DNA from: Kluyvera intermedia
GTDB lineage: Bacteria > Pseudomonadota > Gammaproteobacteria > Enterobacterales > Enterobacteriaceae
Assembly: GCF_021440345.1 (NCBI RefSeq)
Contig: NZ_JAKCNS010000011.1
Location: 62,001 to 126,000 of the forward strand
DNA: 64,000 nt
Reading direction: 5' to 3'
The notes under the pieces were generated by a model. That model was not told where the DNA came from. It made no database searches and saw only the letters and a program-made list of their open reading frames with translations. The translations under genes and the position numbers were made by a program. Position 1 is the first letter of the stretch; each line of letters starts with the position of its first letter. Positions 34,328-44,123 of this stretch are shown one piece after another.

Positions 34328-35317
34328 TCAGGCGTTGGCGTCGATAACGTCGCGGATACGATCCTGATACTCACGCATTTTTTGCGGGGTCATCATGCGA
34401 CGCTGATCGTCCAGCACCACACCACCCACTTCGTCAGCAATAAACTGTGCCGACTGGAGCATCAATTTGAAGTTTTGCAGCTCATCGCCGTAGGCAGGCA
34501 CCTGCATGAAGATGGTCACGCCTGGCGTTTGCATCTCGCTCATGTTTTCCGGGTCGAATGTTCCCGGCTTCAACATGTTGGCAAGGCTAAACAGCGCTGG
34601 ACCACTACCGTCAGGACTGAGATGGCGATGGAAAATATTCATGTCGCCAAATTTGAACCCGGCCTGTTGAATGCTGTTCAGCAGCACTTCGCCATTAATA
34701 GACGAACCCTGATGCGCGGAGACGTTCATGACGATAACCGTCTCTTTACGCTCTTTCACCGGCGGAGCAGGTTCTGGGGCTGGCGGTTCAACCGGCGCAG
34801 GTTGCGGCGCAGTCTGTACCACCGGCGCTTCTACCGGCTGAGCAGGCTGCGGAGCTGCGGGCTGCGGAGCCACTGGCGCGTGCTGCACGGGCTGCTGCGG
34901 TTCAACCACCGGCGGACGTACCGGCTGCGGAGGCGGAACTGGCGCATGCTGTACCGGCTGATACGGCTGTTGCACAGGCGGCTGCTGTACCGGCTCCTGC
35001 GGACGTGCAGGCTGAGGCGCCTGACGCTCGTAAGGCGGCTGGTACTGGTGTTGAGGCGGACGAGGCGCATCTTGCTCCCCAGCAACCCCAGGGGCGTGAT
35101 TGACCTTGTGGATACGAACTTCACCCACGCCTTCAACATTGTCATCAAAGTCTTCTTCCGGCTCATCGTCGGCATCACGAGACTTCATACGTTTTATTGG
35201 ACGATCGCGAAACATCGAAGAACGTTCTTTACGGCTCGTCCAGAAACCATGAACCAGTAAAGCGAGTATGGCGATCGCGCCAACAATGATTAATATCAGA
35301 CGCAAATCCTGCATCAT
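34328..35317 (-). CDS. zipA: Cell division protein ZipA
   Basis: This 329-residue inner-membrane protein tethers FtsZ to the membrane in early divisome assembly. An N-terminal membrane anchor ([20 protein letters not shown]) is followed by a charged segment (about 30-80), a long Pro/Gln-rich linker (about 85-190, repeats of QPVQ, PVQHAP and PQP) and the C-terminal FtsZ-binding domain (about 190-329, ending in the [14 protein letters not shown] helix). The start MMQDLRL at 35317 matches E. coli. A longer frame from 35368 was rejected. It is divergent from cysZ. Confidence 0.97.
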   Translation of the reverse strand: MMQDLRLILIIVGAIAILALLVHGFWTSRKERSSMFRDRPIKRMKSRDADDEPEEDFDDNVEGVGEVRIHKVNHAPGVAGEQDAPRPPQHQYQPPYERQAPQPARPQEPVQQPPVQQPYQPVQHAPVPPPQPVRPPVVEPQQPVQHAPVAPQPAAPQPAQPVEAPVVQTAPQPAPVEPPAPEPAPPVKERKETVIVMNVSAHQGSSINGEVLLNSIQQAGFKFGDMNIFHRHLSPDGSGPALFSLANMLKPGTFDPENMSEMQTPGVTIFMQVPAYGDELQNFKLMLQSAQFIADEVGGVVLDDQRRMMTPQKMREYQDRIRDVIDANA

Positions 35318-35546
35318 TATATTCTCTGTTGTTCTAACACCTTGCCACCACGGCAAACATTTACTCACTAAGAGTATTTGCCCATCACGTCAAGTGCAAG
35401 TGTACTTGAGACATTCACTGCATAAAGATGGACTAAATCGTGCTTTTTGCTGGTTTTTCGAACATTTCCTAACTGGTCATTGTCCAACAAGTCGATAAAA
35501 TATAGCTGTCTTTTAATGTAGTCAGACAAAGGAGCTCCACCTGACC

Positions 35547-36308
35547 ATGGTTTCATCGTCCACCCCTGCTGCACGCAGCGGCGTTTACTATTTTTCTCAG
35601 GGCTGGAAACTGATCGGCTTGCCGGGCATCCGCCGTTTCGTCATTTTACCGCTGTTAGTCAATATTATCCTGATGGGCGGCGCATTCTGGTGGCTGTTCA
35701 GTAAGCTCGGAAGCTGGATCCCCTCATTGATGAGCCGTATCCCCGACTGGTTGCAGTGGCTGAGCTACCTGCTGTGGCCGGTTATCGTGCTCTCCATTTT
35801 ACTGGTCTTCGGTTATTTCTTTTCTACCATTGCCAACTGGATTGCCGCGCCGTTTAACGGACTGCTGGCCGAACAGCTTGAAGCGCGTTTAACCGGCGCG
35901 ACACCACCCGATACCGGCGTTGTTGGCATCATGAAAGATCTGCCGCGCATCATGAAGCGCGAATGGCAAAAACTCGCCTGGTATCTGCCGCGCGCCGTCG
36001 TTTTGCTGCTGCTGTACTTTATTCCCGGTATTGGTCAGACGGTTGCGCCGGTGCTGTGGTTCCTGTTCAGCGCCTGGATGCTGGCCATTCAGTACTGTGA
36101 CTACCCGTTCGATAACCATAAGGTGTCGTTCAAAACCATGCGCGAAGCGCTGCGCACTCGTAAAGTCACCAATATGCAGTTTGGCGCACTCGCTAGCCTG
36201 TTCACGCTGATCCCGGTGCTCAACCTGGTGATTATTCCCGTCGCTATCTGCGGCGCGACCGCCATGTGGGTTGACTGCTATCGCGATAAACACGCGATGT
36301 GGAAGTAA
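35547..36308 (+). CDS. cysZ: Sulfate transporter CysZ
   Basis: This 253-residue inner-membrane protein, same length as E. coli CysZ, takes up sulfate at high affinity for cysteine synthesis. Family segments include [20 protein letters not shown], the membrane helices near 30-50 and 65-95, and [21 protein letters not shown] lies upstream of the ATG. It is followed by cysK in the same direction with a 198-bp gap, consistent with CysB-dependent but separate promoters. Confidence 0.97.
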   Translation: MVSSSTPAARSGVYYFSQGWKLIGLPGIRRFVILPLLVNIILMGGAFWWLFSKLGSWIPSLMSRIPDWLQWLSYLLWPVIVLSILLVFGYFFSTIANWIAAPFNGLLAEQLEARLTGATPPDTGVVGIMKDLPRIMKREWQKLAWYLPRAVVLLLLYFIPGIGQTVAPVLWFLFSAWMLAIQYCDYPFDNHKVSFKTMREALRTRKVTNMQFGALASLFTLIPVLNLVIIPVAICGATAMWVDCYRDKHAMWK

Positions 36309-36346
36309 TCTGGCTACGAGATAACCAGCGCGACACCAGCATACAT

Positions 36347-36369
36347 GCCCCATTCTGAATGGATGGGGC
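36347..36369 (+). terminator. Possible cysZ terminator
   Basis: Stem GCCCCAT (36347-36353) and ATGGGGC (36363-36369) with a 9-nt loop follows cysZ. The tail is T-poor (TTATG), so terminator function is uncertain. Confidence 0.4.
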
Positions 36370-36506
36370 TTATGCCTTGCCTTATTCCATCCCGCTTACC
36401 ATTATTTCCCTTCAGTATATAGATATGCGAAATCCTTACTTCCGCAGAATCTTTAAGCAGGTATGCTGGTCCAGTACCCCAAATTTCATACAGTTAAGGA
36501 CAGGCC

Positions 36507-37478
36507 ATGAGTAAGATTTTTGAAGATAACTCCCTGACTATCGGTCATACGCCGCTGGTACGACTGAACCGCATCGGTAACGGGCGCATCCTGGCGAAGG
36601 TTGAATCACGTAACCCAAGCTTCAGCGTCAAATGCCGTATCGGTGCCAATATGATTTGGGATGCCGAAAAACGTGGCGTACTGAAAGCAGGCGTTGAACT
36701 GGTTGAGCCAACCAGCGGTAACACCGGTATCGCCCTGGCCTACGTTGCCGCCGCTCGCGGTTACAAACTGACGCTGACCATGCCGGAAACCATGAGCATC
36801 GAACGCCGCAAGCTGCTGAAAGCGCTGGGCGCAAACCTGGTTCTGACCGAAGGCGCGAAAGGCATGAAAGGTGCCATTCAGAAAGCGGAAGAGATTGTCG
36901 CCAGCAATCCAGAAAAATTCCTGTTGCTGCAGCAATTCAGCAACCCGGCTAACCCGGAAATCCACGAAAAAACCACCGGCCCAGAAATCTGGGAAGATAC
37001 CGACGGTCAGGTTGACGTATTCATTGCCGGCGTGGGCACCGGCGGTACATTGACCGGCGTCACCCGCTATATTAAAGGTACAAAAGGCAAAACGGATCTG
37101 ATTTCCGTCGCCGTTGAGCCAACCGACTCACCGGTTATCGCTCAGGCGCTGGCAGGTGAAGAAATCAAACCAGGCCCGCATAAGATCCAGGGGATCGGTG
37201 CTGGTTTCATTCCTGGCAACCTCGATCTGAAGCTGATTGATAAAGTTGTTGCCATTACCAACGAAGAAGCCATCTCCACGGCACGTCGCCTGATGGAAGA
37301 AGAAGGTATCCTGGCCGGTATCTCTTCCGGTGCGGCGGTTGCTGCAGCGCTGAAACTGCAGGAAGATGAAACCTTTACCAATAAGAATATTGTGGTTATC
37401 CTACCGTCCTCGGGTGAGCGCTATTTGAGCACGGCATTGTTCGCAGATCTCTTCACAGAGAAAGAACTGCAACAGTAA
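36507..37478 (+). CDS. cysK: Cysteine synthase A (O-acetylserine sulfhydrylase)
   Basis: This 323-residue PLP enzyme makes cysteine from O-acetylserine and sulfide. The PLP lysine is Lys42 in [11 protein letters not shown], the substrate loop is [12 protein letters not shown], and the phosphate-binding glycine loop is [10 protein letters not shown]. It binds CysE in the cysteine synthase complex. The ATG follows AAGGACAGG. A strong intrinsic terminator follows. The cysB regulator is not in this window. Confidence 0.98.
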   Translation: MSKIFEDNSLTIGHTPLVRLNRIGNGRILAKVESRNPSFSVKCRIGANMIWDAEKRGVLKAGVELVEPTSGNTGIALAYVAAARGYKLTLTMPETMSIERRKLLKALGANLVLTEGAKGMKGAIQKAEEIVASNPEKFLLLQQFSNPANPEIHEKTTGPEIWEDTDGQVDVFIAGVGTGGTLTGVTRYIKGTKGKTDLISVAVEPTDSPVIAQALAGEEIKPGPHKIQGIGAGFIPGNLDLKLIDKVVAITNEEAISTARRLMEEEGILAGISSGAAVAAALKLQEDETFTNKNIVVILPSSGERYLSTALFADLFTEKELQQ

Positions 37479-37499
37479 TGCCAGCACGTTAAAATCGTG

Positions 37500-37528
37500 T
37501 AAAAAAGCACCCTTTCGGGTGCTTTTTT
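37500..37528 (+). terminator. cysK terminator
   Basis: Stem AAAAAAGCACCC (37501-37512) and GGGTGCTTTTTT (37517-37528), loop TTTC, T-rich tail. Strong intrinsic terminator 22 bp after cysK. Confidence 0.93.
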
Positions 37529-37654
37529 GTGGCGCACATCAAACTTTTACCCCCCCTGGCATTGATTCACCCCCGCAGGTCTGGTATTTAACCATCATAT
37601 TTATTTTGAGCCGCGAAATTATTCGACACAGGTTTTCATTTGCTGAATCGATTT

Positions 37655-37820
37655 TATGATTTGGTTCAAATCCTGCTTTCACGGCATAATGTTTAATGAT
37701 AAGCGAAACGTCAAAGGCCAGAAGCGTCTGCGTCGGAAGTTTGTCTCCGATGGTAGTGCTGATTAGTGGGCGTCGCTTGATTGAGTAATACAGGCTAAAG
37801 TGTGGCCACCAGGCTAGACT
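37655..37820 (+). promoter_or_regulatory. ptsHI-crr promoter region (P0 and P1) with CRP site
   Basis: The sequence closely follows the E. coli pts regulatory region. A CRP-like site TATGA-N6-TCAAA lies at 37655-37670, with a CATAAT -10 at 37685-37690 for P0. Further down, the stretch AATACAGGCTAAAG and TAGACT (37815-37820) corresponds to P1. The ptsH ribosome site GGGGAAAT precedes the ATG at 37861. CRP-cAMP activation and glucose response are inferred from E. coli. Confidence 0.75.
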
Positions 37821-37860
37821 TTAGTTCCACAACACTAAACCTATAAGTTGGGGAAATATA

Positions 37861-38118
37861 ATGTTCCAGCAAGAAGTTACCATTACCGCTCCGAACGGTC
37901 TGCATACCCGCCCTGCTGCTCAGTTTGTTAAAGAAGCTAAAGGCTTCACTTCAGAGATCACTGTGACTTCCAACGGCAAAAGCGCTAGCGCGAAAAGCCT
38001 GTTCAAACTGCAAACTCTGGGCCTGACTCAGGGTACCGTTGTCACCCTGTCCGCTGAAGGTGAAGACGAGCAGAAAGCAGTTGAACATCTGGTTAAACTG
38101 ATGGCTGAACTCGAGTAA
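37861..38118 (+). CDS. ptsH: PTS phosphocarrier HPr
   Basis: This 85-residue protein carries phosphate from enzyme I to the sugar-specific EIIA units. The phosphorylated His15 lies in [12 protein letters not shown] and Ser46 in [11 protein letters not shown]. It is the first gene of ptsH-ptsI-crr and supports all PTS transporters, including the accessory EIICB encoded at 15 kb. Confidence 0.98.
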   Translation: MFQQEVTITAPNGLHTRPAAQFVKEAKGFTSEITVTSNGKSASAKSLFKLQTLGLTQGTVVTLSAEGEDEQKAVEHLVKLMAELE

Positions 38119-38163
38119 GTTCAACGAGTTCTTTTAAATATCAGTCACAAGTAAGGTAGGGTT

Positions 38164-39891
38164 ATGATTTCAGGCATTTTAGCATCCCCGGGTATCGCTT
38201 TTGGCAACGCATTGCTGCTGAAAGAAGATGAGATTGTCATCGACCGGAAGAAAATTTCTGCCGATAACGTTGAGCAGGAAGTTGAGCGTTTTCTTAGCGG
38301 CCGTTCTAAAGCGTCCGCACAGCTGGAAGCTATCAAGACCAAAGCTGGCGAAACTTTCGGTGAAGAAAAAGAAGCCATCTTCGAAGGGCATATCATGCTG
38401 CTGGAAGATGAGGAGCTGGAGCAGGAAATCATAGCCCTGATTAAAGATAAGCACATGACGGCTGACGCAGCTGCGCATGAAATTATCGAAGGTCAGGCGA
38501 CTGCCCTAGAAGAACTGGATGATGAATACCTGAAAGAACGTGCGGCCGACGTGCGTGATATCGGTAAGCGCCTGCTGCGCAACATCCTGGGTCTGGCAAT
38601 CATCGACCTTAGCGCGATTCAGGATGAAGTTATCCTGGTTGCCGCTGACCTGACGCCGTCTGAGACTGCACAGCTGAACCTGAAGAAGGTGCTGGGCTTT
38701 ATCACTGACGTTGGTGGCCGTACCTCCCACACCTCTATTATGGCGCGCTCCCTTGAGCTGCCAGCGATCGTGGGCACCGGTAGCGTCACCTCTCAGGTGA
38801 AAAATGGCGACTATCTGATTCTGGATGCAGTAAACAATCTAGTTTACGTCAATCCAACTAACGAACAAATCGAAGAGCTGCGTGCTGTACAAGAGCAGGT
38901 TGCTTCCGAGAAAGCCGAACTGGCGAAACTGAAAGATCTGCCGGCTATCACCCTTGATGGTCACCAGGTTGAAGTTTGCGCGAACATCGGTACCGTACGT
39001 GATATCGACGGTGCTGAGCGTAACGGTGCGGAAGGCGTTGGCCTGTACCGTACTGAATTCCTGTTCATGGACCGTGATGCGCTGCCAACTGAAGAAGAAC
39101 AGTTTGCTGCGTATAAAGCCGTTGCTGAAGCCTGTGGCTCGCAAGCGGTTATCGTCCGTACCATGGACATCGGTGGCGATAAAGAGCTGCCGTACATGAA
39201 CTTCCCGAAAGAAGACAACCCGTTCCTGGGCTGGCGCGCCGTGCGTATCGCAATGGATCGTAAAGAGATCCTGCGTGATCAGGTTCGCGCTATTCTGCGT
39301 GCATCCGCTTTCGGTAAACTGCGCATCATGTTCCCGATGATCATCTCCGTTGAAGAAGTGCGTGCACTGAAGAAAGAGATTGAGATCTACAAACAAGAAC
39401 TGCGTGACGAAGGTAAAGCCTTTGACGAAACCATTGAGATTGGCGTGATGGTGGAAACACCAGCGGCGGCAACTATTGCACGTCACCTGGCCAAAGAAGT
39501 TGATTTCTTTAGTATCGGTACCAATGATTTAACGCAGTATACTCTGGCAGTTGACCGTGGTAATGATATGATCTCGCATCTTTACCAACCAATGTCACCA
39601 TCCGTTCTGACGCTGATTAAGCAAGTTATTGATGCTTCTCATGCTGAAGGCAAATGGACTGGCATGTGTGGTGAGCTTGCAGGCGACGAACGTGCTACAC
39701 TTCTGTTGCTGGGGATGGGTCTGGACGAATTCTCTATGAGTTCCATTTCTATCCCGCGCATTAAGAAGATTATCCGTAACACGAACTTCGAAGATGCGAA
39801 GGTATTAGCAGAGCAAGCTCTTGCTCAACCGACAACGGACGAGTTAATGGCGCTGGTTAACAAGTTCATTGAAGAAAAAACAATCTGCTAA
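38164..39891 (+). CDS. ptsI: PTS enzyme I
   Basis: This 575-residue enzyme takes phosphate from phosphoenolpyruvate and passes it to HPr. The active-site His189 is in [18 protein letters not shown]. The C-terminal PEP-binding barrel shows [16 protein letters not shown] and the Cys region GMCGELAGD. It lies 45 bp after ptsH with an AAGGTAGGG ribosome site. Codon use is that of a highly expressed gene. Confidence 0.98.
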   Translation: MISGILASPGIAFGNALLLKEDEIVIDRKKISADNVEQEVERFLSGRSKASAQLEAIKTKAGETFGEEKEAIFEGHIMLLEDEELEQEIIALIKDKHMTADAAAHEIIEGQATALEELDDEYLKERAADVRDIGKRLLRNILGLAIIDLSAIQDEVILVAADLTPSETAQLNLKKVLGFITDVGGRTSHTSIMARSLELPAIVGTGSVTSQVKNGDYLILDAVNNLVYVNPTNEQIEELRAVQEQVASEKAELAKLKDLPAITLDGHQVEVCANIGTVRDIDGAERNGAEGVGLYRTEFLFMDRDALPTEEEQFAAYKAVAEACGSQAVIVRTMDIGGDKELPYMNFPKEDNPFLGWRAVRIAMDRKEILRDQVRAILRASAFGKLRIMFPMIISVEEVRALKKEIEIYKQELRDEGKAFDETIEIGVMVETPAAATIARHLAKEVDFFSIGTNDLTQYTLAVDRGNDMISHLYQPMSPSVLTLIKQVIDASHAEGKWTGMCGELAGDERATLLLLGMGLDEFSMSSISIPRIKKIIRNTNFEDAKVLAEQALAQPTTDELMALVNKFIEEKTIC

Positions 39892-39931
39892 TCCACGAGA
39901 TGCGGCCCAAATTACTGCTTAGGAGAAGATC

Positions 39932-40441
39932 ATGGGTTTGTTCGATAAACTGAAATCTCTGGTTTCTGATGACAAAAAAGACACAGGAACAATTGAGATT
40001 ATTGCACCGCTCTCTGGCGAGATCGTCAACATCGAAGACGTGCCGGATGTAGTGTTTGCTGAGAAAATCGTTGGTGATGGCATTGCTATCAAACCGACTG
40101 GCAACAAAATGGTTGCGCCGGTTGACGGCACTATCGGTAAAATTTTTGAAACCAACCACGCTTTCTCTATCGAATCCGATAGCGGCATCGAGCTGTTCGT
40201 TCACTTCGGTATCGATACCGTAGAACTGAAAGGCGAAGGTTTTAAACGTATCGCGGAAGAAGGCCAGCGCGTTAAAGTTGGCGATACCGTGATCGAGTTC
40301 GATCTGGCCCTGCTGGAAGAGAAAGCCAAGTCTACCCTGACTCCGGTTGTTATCTCCAACATGGATGAGATCAAAGAGCTGACCAAGCTTTCCGGTAGCG
40401 TAACCGTGGGTGAAACTCCGGTTATCCGCATCAAGAAGTAA
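39932..40441 (+). CDS. crr: EIIA-Glc (Crr)
   Basis: This 169-residue phosphocarrier is for glucose-family PTS permeases and is the centre of carbon catabolite control (adenylate cyclase activation, inducer exclusion). The phosphorylated residue is His91 ([10 protein letters not shown]) with helper His76 (ETNHAFS). TAGGAG precedes the ATG and a strong terminator ends the operon. Because the EIICB at 15324 has no EIIA domain of its own, Crr is its likely donor. Confidence 0.98.
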   Translation: MGLFDKLKSLVSDDKKDTGTIEIIAPLSGEIVNIEDVPDVVFAEKIVGDGIAIKPTGNKMVAPVDGTIGKIFETNHAFSIESDSGIELFVHFGIDTVELKGEGFKRIAEEGQRVKVGDTVIEFDLALLEEKAKSTLTPVVISNMDEIKELTKLSGSVTVGETPVIRIKK

Positions 40442-40457
40442 TTCTTGCTGCATAGAA

Positions 40458-40487
40458 AGATGGCGCCGATTGGCGCCATTTTTTTTG
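40458..40487 (+). terminator. ptsHI-crr terminator
   Basis: Stem ATGGCGCC (40460-40467) and GGCGCCAT (40472-40479), loop GATT, followed by eight T. Strong intrinsic terminator. Confidence 0.93.
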
Positions 40488-40493
40488 GCTGAC

Positions 40494-40733
40494 TTATAGC
40501 GCCGAAGTGACTGGACGAAAACACGGCTCACGCATCAGGATTTTCATCCCTTCCGGGCCGCTTTCCAGCATTCTCCTTTCGCTATCAGATACCTGCAGCT
40601 CACACTGATAGCCGCCGGTGACACCAAAAATGGCCCGCGCCACGCAGGCATCTTCCAGCGCATCCTGACCGCTGGTGTCAAAATGGCCAACCAGACGCCC
40701 GTTGTGACGGACAACCAGACGATAACTCTTCAT
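40494..40733 (-). CDS. Small conserved-looking protein coupled to pdxK
   Basis: I do not recognise this 79-residue protein. It reads as a compact alpha/beta domain ([20 protein letters not shown], two Cys, acidic middle, [13 protein letters not shown]). Its ATG overlaps the pdxK stop (ATGA, 40733-40730), so it is translationally coupled to pyridoxal kinase. That coupling argues that it is real. It could be a vitamin B6-related accessory protein, but nothing in the sequence shows this. E. coli has no gene here. Confidence 0.65.
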   Translation of the reverse strand: MKSYRLVVRHNGRLVGHFDTSGQDALEDACVARAIFGVTGGYQCELQVSDSERRMLESGPEGMKILMREPCFRPVTSAL

Positions 40734-41596
40734 CGCACCTCCCCTGCCGGTGGCAGTATTAACTCATCGCAGCCGCACTTCTGCGTCCAGCTCATGACTT
40801 CAAGGACGCGTTCTGCCGCATCACGCGCGGCGTCTGCCAGCGTTTTTTTCTGCACAATGCCGCTGATTAACTCGGCGCAAAACAGATCGCCAGTGCCTTT
40901 AAGATCGGTTTCCAGACGCGGATGCTCAATCACATCTACCGAATCAGAAGTCACGACAGCCACCGTAATATTGTCTGCATTACGGGCCGGTGCGCTGGTA
41001 ATAATCACCCATTTCAGCGTCTCAGTGAGTAGCGATTGTGCCGCCGTAATCGATTCATCCAGGGTCCGACACGGCTTACTGCTAAGCATCTCCAGCTCAA
41101 AGACGTTAGGCGTCAATCCCTGCGCGAGCGGCAGCAGATGGGTACGATAGGCCTGCGGAATTTCCGCCTGTACGTAAATACCGCTGTCCACATCACCAAT
41201 CACCGGATCGACCAGAATTGGGATCTGCGGGTGCGACTGCTGGACCGTTTTAAGCCATTCGGCGAGTAGCGCAATCTGCTCCGCGCTACCCATATAGCCC
41301 GTGGTGACCGCTTTCAGCTCGCGCAGCGCGTCGCGTTCATTGAGCGCCCGAAGATAACCGCCAAACCACTCGCCAGGAATAATGCCGCCATAATAGGTCT
41401 CATAGTGCGGCGTATTGCTAAACAACACCGTTGGCACCGCAGTCACCCGCAGGCCGTGCGCCTTAATCGCCGGGACGGCAATACTGTTGCCGACGCTGCC
41501 GTAAACCACCAGCGACTGAACGGCAACGATATCCGTTTGCTGCGCCCGGTGCTTATCGTTAAAGAGCACCGACTGTATTTCACTCTCCTGCCCCAT
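40730..41596 (-). CDS. pdxK: Pyridoxal/pyridoxine/hydroxymethylpyrimidine kinase
   Basis: This 288-residue ribokinase-family enzyme phosphorylates pyridoxal, pyridoxine and pyridoxamine to feed PLP. Marks are [33 protein letters not shown] and the catalytic/ATP motif [21 protein letters not shown] sits 6 nt before the ATG at 41596; a GTG one codon upstream is too close to it. It is divergent from ptsJ, whose Salmonella homologue represses pdxK. The E. coli neighbours yfeK and yfeS are absent. Confidence 0.96.
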   Translation of the reverse strand: MGQESEIQSVLFNDKHRAQQTDIVAVQSLVVYGSVGNSIAVPAIKAHGLRVTAVPTVLFSNTPHYETYYGGIIPGEWFGGYLRALNERDALRELKAVTTGYMGSAEQIALLAEWLKTVQQSHPQIPILVDPVIGDVDSGIYVQAEIPQAYRTHLLPLAQGLTPNVFELEMLSSKPCRTLDESITAAQSLLTETLKWVIITSAPARNADNITVAVVTSDSVDVIEHPRLETDLKGTGDLFCAELISGIVQKKTLADAARDAAERVLEVMSWTQKCGCDELILPPAGEVR

Positions 41597-41644
41597 CACC
41601 TTCTCCTCTGACTCTGGACAGCGGGCTCGCGCCTCACTATTATC

Positions 41645-41672
41645 GTCATATGCTAAAATTCATTTTGTCATA
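41645..41672. promoter_or_regulatory. Direct repeats in the pdxK/ptsJ gap, candidate PtsJ site
   Basis: Two direct copies of GTCATA (41645-41650 and 41667-41672) are spaced 22 bp, two helical turns, within the 84-bp gap between the divergent pdxK and ptsJ genes. MocR-family regulators commonly bind such direct repeats. Assignment to PtsJ is inference. Confidence 0.45.
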
Positions 41673-41680
41673 GGTCAATA

Positions 41681-42976
41681 ATGATCGACGGAAAAAGCGC
41701 CAACGAAATCTTTGACAGTATTCGTCAGCATATCACCAGCGGTAAATTGGCCAGGGGTGAAACGCTGCCGCCAGTCCGCGAACTGGCGGCGCAACTTGAC
41801 GTCAACCGTAATACCGTGGCTTCGGCCTACAAACGACTGGTCACTTCCGGGCTGGCACTGAGCCTTGGGCGTAACGGTACGGTGGTCAAAGAGACGCTGC
41901 AGCCGGTAGCGCTGGAAGGCGGCGATCCGCACACGCCGCTGACCGATCTCTCCAGCGGCAACCCAGCCGCTGACAGACTGCCTGATCTCAACCGCTATTT
42001 GTCGCATATTAGCCGCACGCCACGTCTGTACGGCGATGCGCCGGTCACTCCTCAGCTTCAGCGTTGGGCTAATGCGTGGATGCAAGAAGCAATGCCAGCG
42101 CCTGGTGAAATCGACTTGAGCAGCGGCGCCATCGACGCCATTGAGCGTCTTCTATGTGCTCACCTATTGCCAGGCGACAGCGTGGCGGTGGAAGACCCCT
42201 GTTTCTTAAGCAGTATCAGCATGCTGCGCTACAGTGGATTTAACGCCAGCCCGGTCGGTATGGATAGCGAGGGAATGTTACCGGAGATGCTGGAGCTAGC
42301 GCTCAGCAAAGGTGCGCGCGCGGTTATCCTGACGCCACGCGCCCATAATCCGACTGGGTACAGTCTGAGCCAGGCGCGCGCCGCCGCACTACAGAAAATC
42401 CTCAGTCGCTACCCGCAGGTTCTGGTGATCGTCGATGACCACTTTGCCCTGCTTTCATCCGCCACCTGGTATCCGGTGATATCAGCCCAGACGCTACATT
42501 GGGCGGTAGTGCGTTCAATGTCCAAAACGTTGGGCCCCGACCTGCGTCTGGCGTTTGTCGCCAGCGATACAGCGACGTCAGCAAAACTGCGCCTGCGCCT
42601 TAACTCAGGCAGCCAGTGGGTGAGCCATTTACTTCAGGATTTGGCCTATGCCTGCTTAACCGACGACGATTATCAGCACACTCTTGCGCAAACCCGGCAG
42701 TTCTACGCCAGCCAGCAACACAGCCTCACCGAGGCATTGCGCGCACAAGGCATCGACAACGTCATCCCCGGCGATGGCCTGAACCTTTGGCTTCCGCTGG
42801 CAACAGCCAGTCAGGCCACCGCATTCGCCCTCGCTAAATCCGGCTGGCTGGTGCGCGAAGGCGAAGCATTCGGCGTTAACGCGGCGGCGCATGGTTTACG
42901 TATCACGCTTGCAACGCTCGACGATAGCGACATTACCCGGCTAGCCGCTGATATTCAGCGAGCGCTTAAGCCATAA
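41681..42976 (+). CDS. ptsJ: MocR-family regulator PtsJ
   Basis: This 431-residue chimeric regulator has an N-terminal GntR-type winged helix (about 1-70, GETLPPVRELAAQLDVNRNT) joined to an aminotransferase-like PLP-binding domain (about 90-431, with RAHNPTGYSLSQ, VIVDDHFALLS and the lysine region SMSKTLGPDLRLAF). In Salmonella, PtsJ represses pdxK in response to PLP. It is divergent from pdxK here and followed by two co-directional genes with 13-bp and 21-bp gaps. The window suggests a PLP-responsive locus. Confidence 0.9.
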   Translation: MIDGKSANEIFDSIRQHITSGKLARGETLPPVRELAAQLDVNRNTVASAYKRLVTSGLALSLGRNGTVVKETLQPVALEGGDPHTPLTDLSSGNPAADRLPDLNRYLSHISRTPRLYGDAPVTPQLQRWANAWMQEAMPAPGEIDLSSGAIDAIERLLCAHLLPGDSVAVEDPCFLSSISMLRYSGFNASPVGMDSEGMLPEMLELALSKGARAVILTPRAHNPTGYSLSQARAAALQKILSRYPQVLVIVDDHFALLSSATWYPVISAQTLHWAVVRSMSKTLGPDLRLAFVASDTATSAKLRLRLNSGSQWVSHLLQDLAYACLTDDDYQHTLAQTRQFYASQQHSLTEALRAQGIDNVIPGDGLNLWLPLATASQATAFALAKSGWLVREGEAFGVNAAAHGLRITLATLDDSDITRLAADIQRALKP

Positions 42977-42989
42977 CAGGAGAACCTGC

Positions 42990-43700
42990 GTGCGAGTCCA
43001 TTTTGTTATTCATGAATCATTCGAGTCAGCGGGAGCTTATCAGCCGTGGGCGCAAGCACGTGGCCACCAGGTCACCTGGAGCCGCGTCTATGATAGCGAG
43101 CCCGTTCCCGCTAACGCCGACGGCTTTGATATGCTGGTGGTCTTTGGCGGCCCACAATCGCCGCACACTACCCTTGCCGAGTGCCCCTATTTCGACTCAA
43201 AAGCGGAGCAGCGGCTGATTAATCAGGCGATTGACGCAGGGCGTATTGTGGTCGGCATTTGTCTCGGTTCGCAGTTGATTGGTGAAGCGCTGGGCGCGGA
43301 GGTATGTCAAAGCCCGAACAAGGAGATCGGCCACTACCCGATAACGCTGACGGAAGCTGGCGCACAGCATCCGCTGCTCAGCGATTTTGGTTCACCGCTA
43401 ACCGTCGGCCACTGGCATAACGACATGCCGGGACTGACCGCCGGAACGGTAATCCTTGCAAAAAGCGCAGGTTGCCCGCGCCAGATTGTGCAATTCAGCG
43501 ATAAAGTATTCGGTTTTCAGTGCCATATGGAATTCACCGCCGAAGCGGTTGAAGGGCTTATCCAACACTCTGAACAAGAGCTGGCGGAGGCGAAAGGCAA
43601 ACCGTTTATTCGTTCTGTCGAAGAAATGCGCGGCCACGACTACCGCGAAATGAACCAAAAACTGTGGTCGTTTCTCGATAAGCTGACCGAATCCCGCTAA
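42990..43700 (+). CDS. Class I glutamine amidotransferase-like protein
   Basis: This 236-residue protein has the class I GATase fold. The nucleophile Cys91 is in VVGICLGSQLIG and the His179/Glu181 pair in FGFQCHMEFT, so the triad is complete. It resembles GMP synthase-type stand-alone amidotransferases of unknown partner. The GTG start at 42990 follows AGGAG. It sits 13 bp after ptsJ and likely shares its transcript. Whether it acts as a hydrolase on a gamma-glutamyl compound or feeds ammonia to a partner cannot be told. Confidence 0.82.
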   Translation: MRVHFVIHESFESAGAYQPWAQARGHQVTWSRVYDSEPVPANADGFDMLVVFGGPQSPHTTLAECPYFDSKAEQRLINQAIDAGRIVVGICLGSQLIGEALGAEVCQSPNKEIGHYPITLTEAGAQHPLLSDFGSPLTVGHWHNDMPGLTAGTVILAKSAGCPRQIVQFSDKVFGFQCHMEFTAEAVEGLIQHSEQELAEAKGKPFIRSVEEMRGHDYREMNQKLWSFLDKLTESR

Positions 43701-43721
43701 ACCACAGCCTCAGGAGTGCAG

Positions 43722-44123
43722 ATGCCAGAATCATCGTTAAAAGCCGTTATCGAAGCCTGCGACCGCGCCATCTCGCAGGAAGATTACGTCACGCTAATGG
43801 AGTACTACGCCGAAGACGCCACCCTGGTGGTAAAACCGGGGATGGTAGTCAGCGGGAAAGAGAATATCCGCAAAGCCTTTATCGCCATCGCCGACTTCTT
43901 TCAGCATCGGTTAGTGGTGACTCAGGGGCGAATGGAGATTATTGAAGGCGGCGATAACGCGCTGGTGATTATGGAAACCCGCCTCGATATTCCGCTGGCC
44001 GAAGGGGAAACCACGCAGGTTACGCGTCGCGCAACCTACGTCTTTCGCCAGCAAGCGGGCCGTTGGTTATGTACCGTCGATAACTCCTACGGCACCGACC
44101 TGCTGGATAGCCCGGACGTTTAA
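43722..44123 (+). CDS. SnoaL-like/DUF4440-type small protein
   Basis: This 133-residue protein is predicted to adopt the NTF2-like cone fold (YYAEDATLVVKPGMVVSG, VVTQGRMEIIEGGDNALVIM, RRATYVFRQQAGRWLCTVD). Such proteins bind small hydrophobic ligands or act as isomerases or hydrolases. No specific function is visible. The ATG at 43722 follows CAGGAG; a GTG two codons earlier overlaps that site. It ends the ptsJ transcription unit, overlapping the convergent cysM stop by 4 bp. Confidence 0.78.
   Translation: MPESSLKAVIEACDRAISQEDYVTLMEYYAEDATLVVKPGMVVSGKENIRKAFIAIADFFQHRLVVTQGRMEIIEGGDNALVIMETRLDIPLAEGETTQVTRRATYVFRQQAGRWLCTVDNSYGTDLLDSPDV

Noticed and set aside
34382..35260. 292-codon Arg/Leu-rich frame antisense to zipA
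   Set aside because: Produced by the Pro/Gln-rich linker codons of zipA read backwards.
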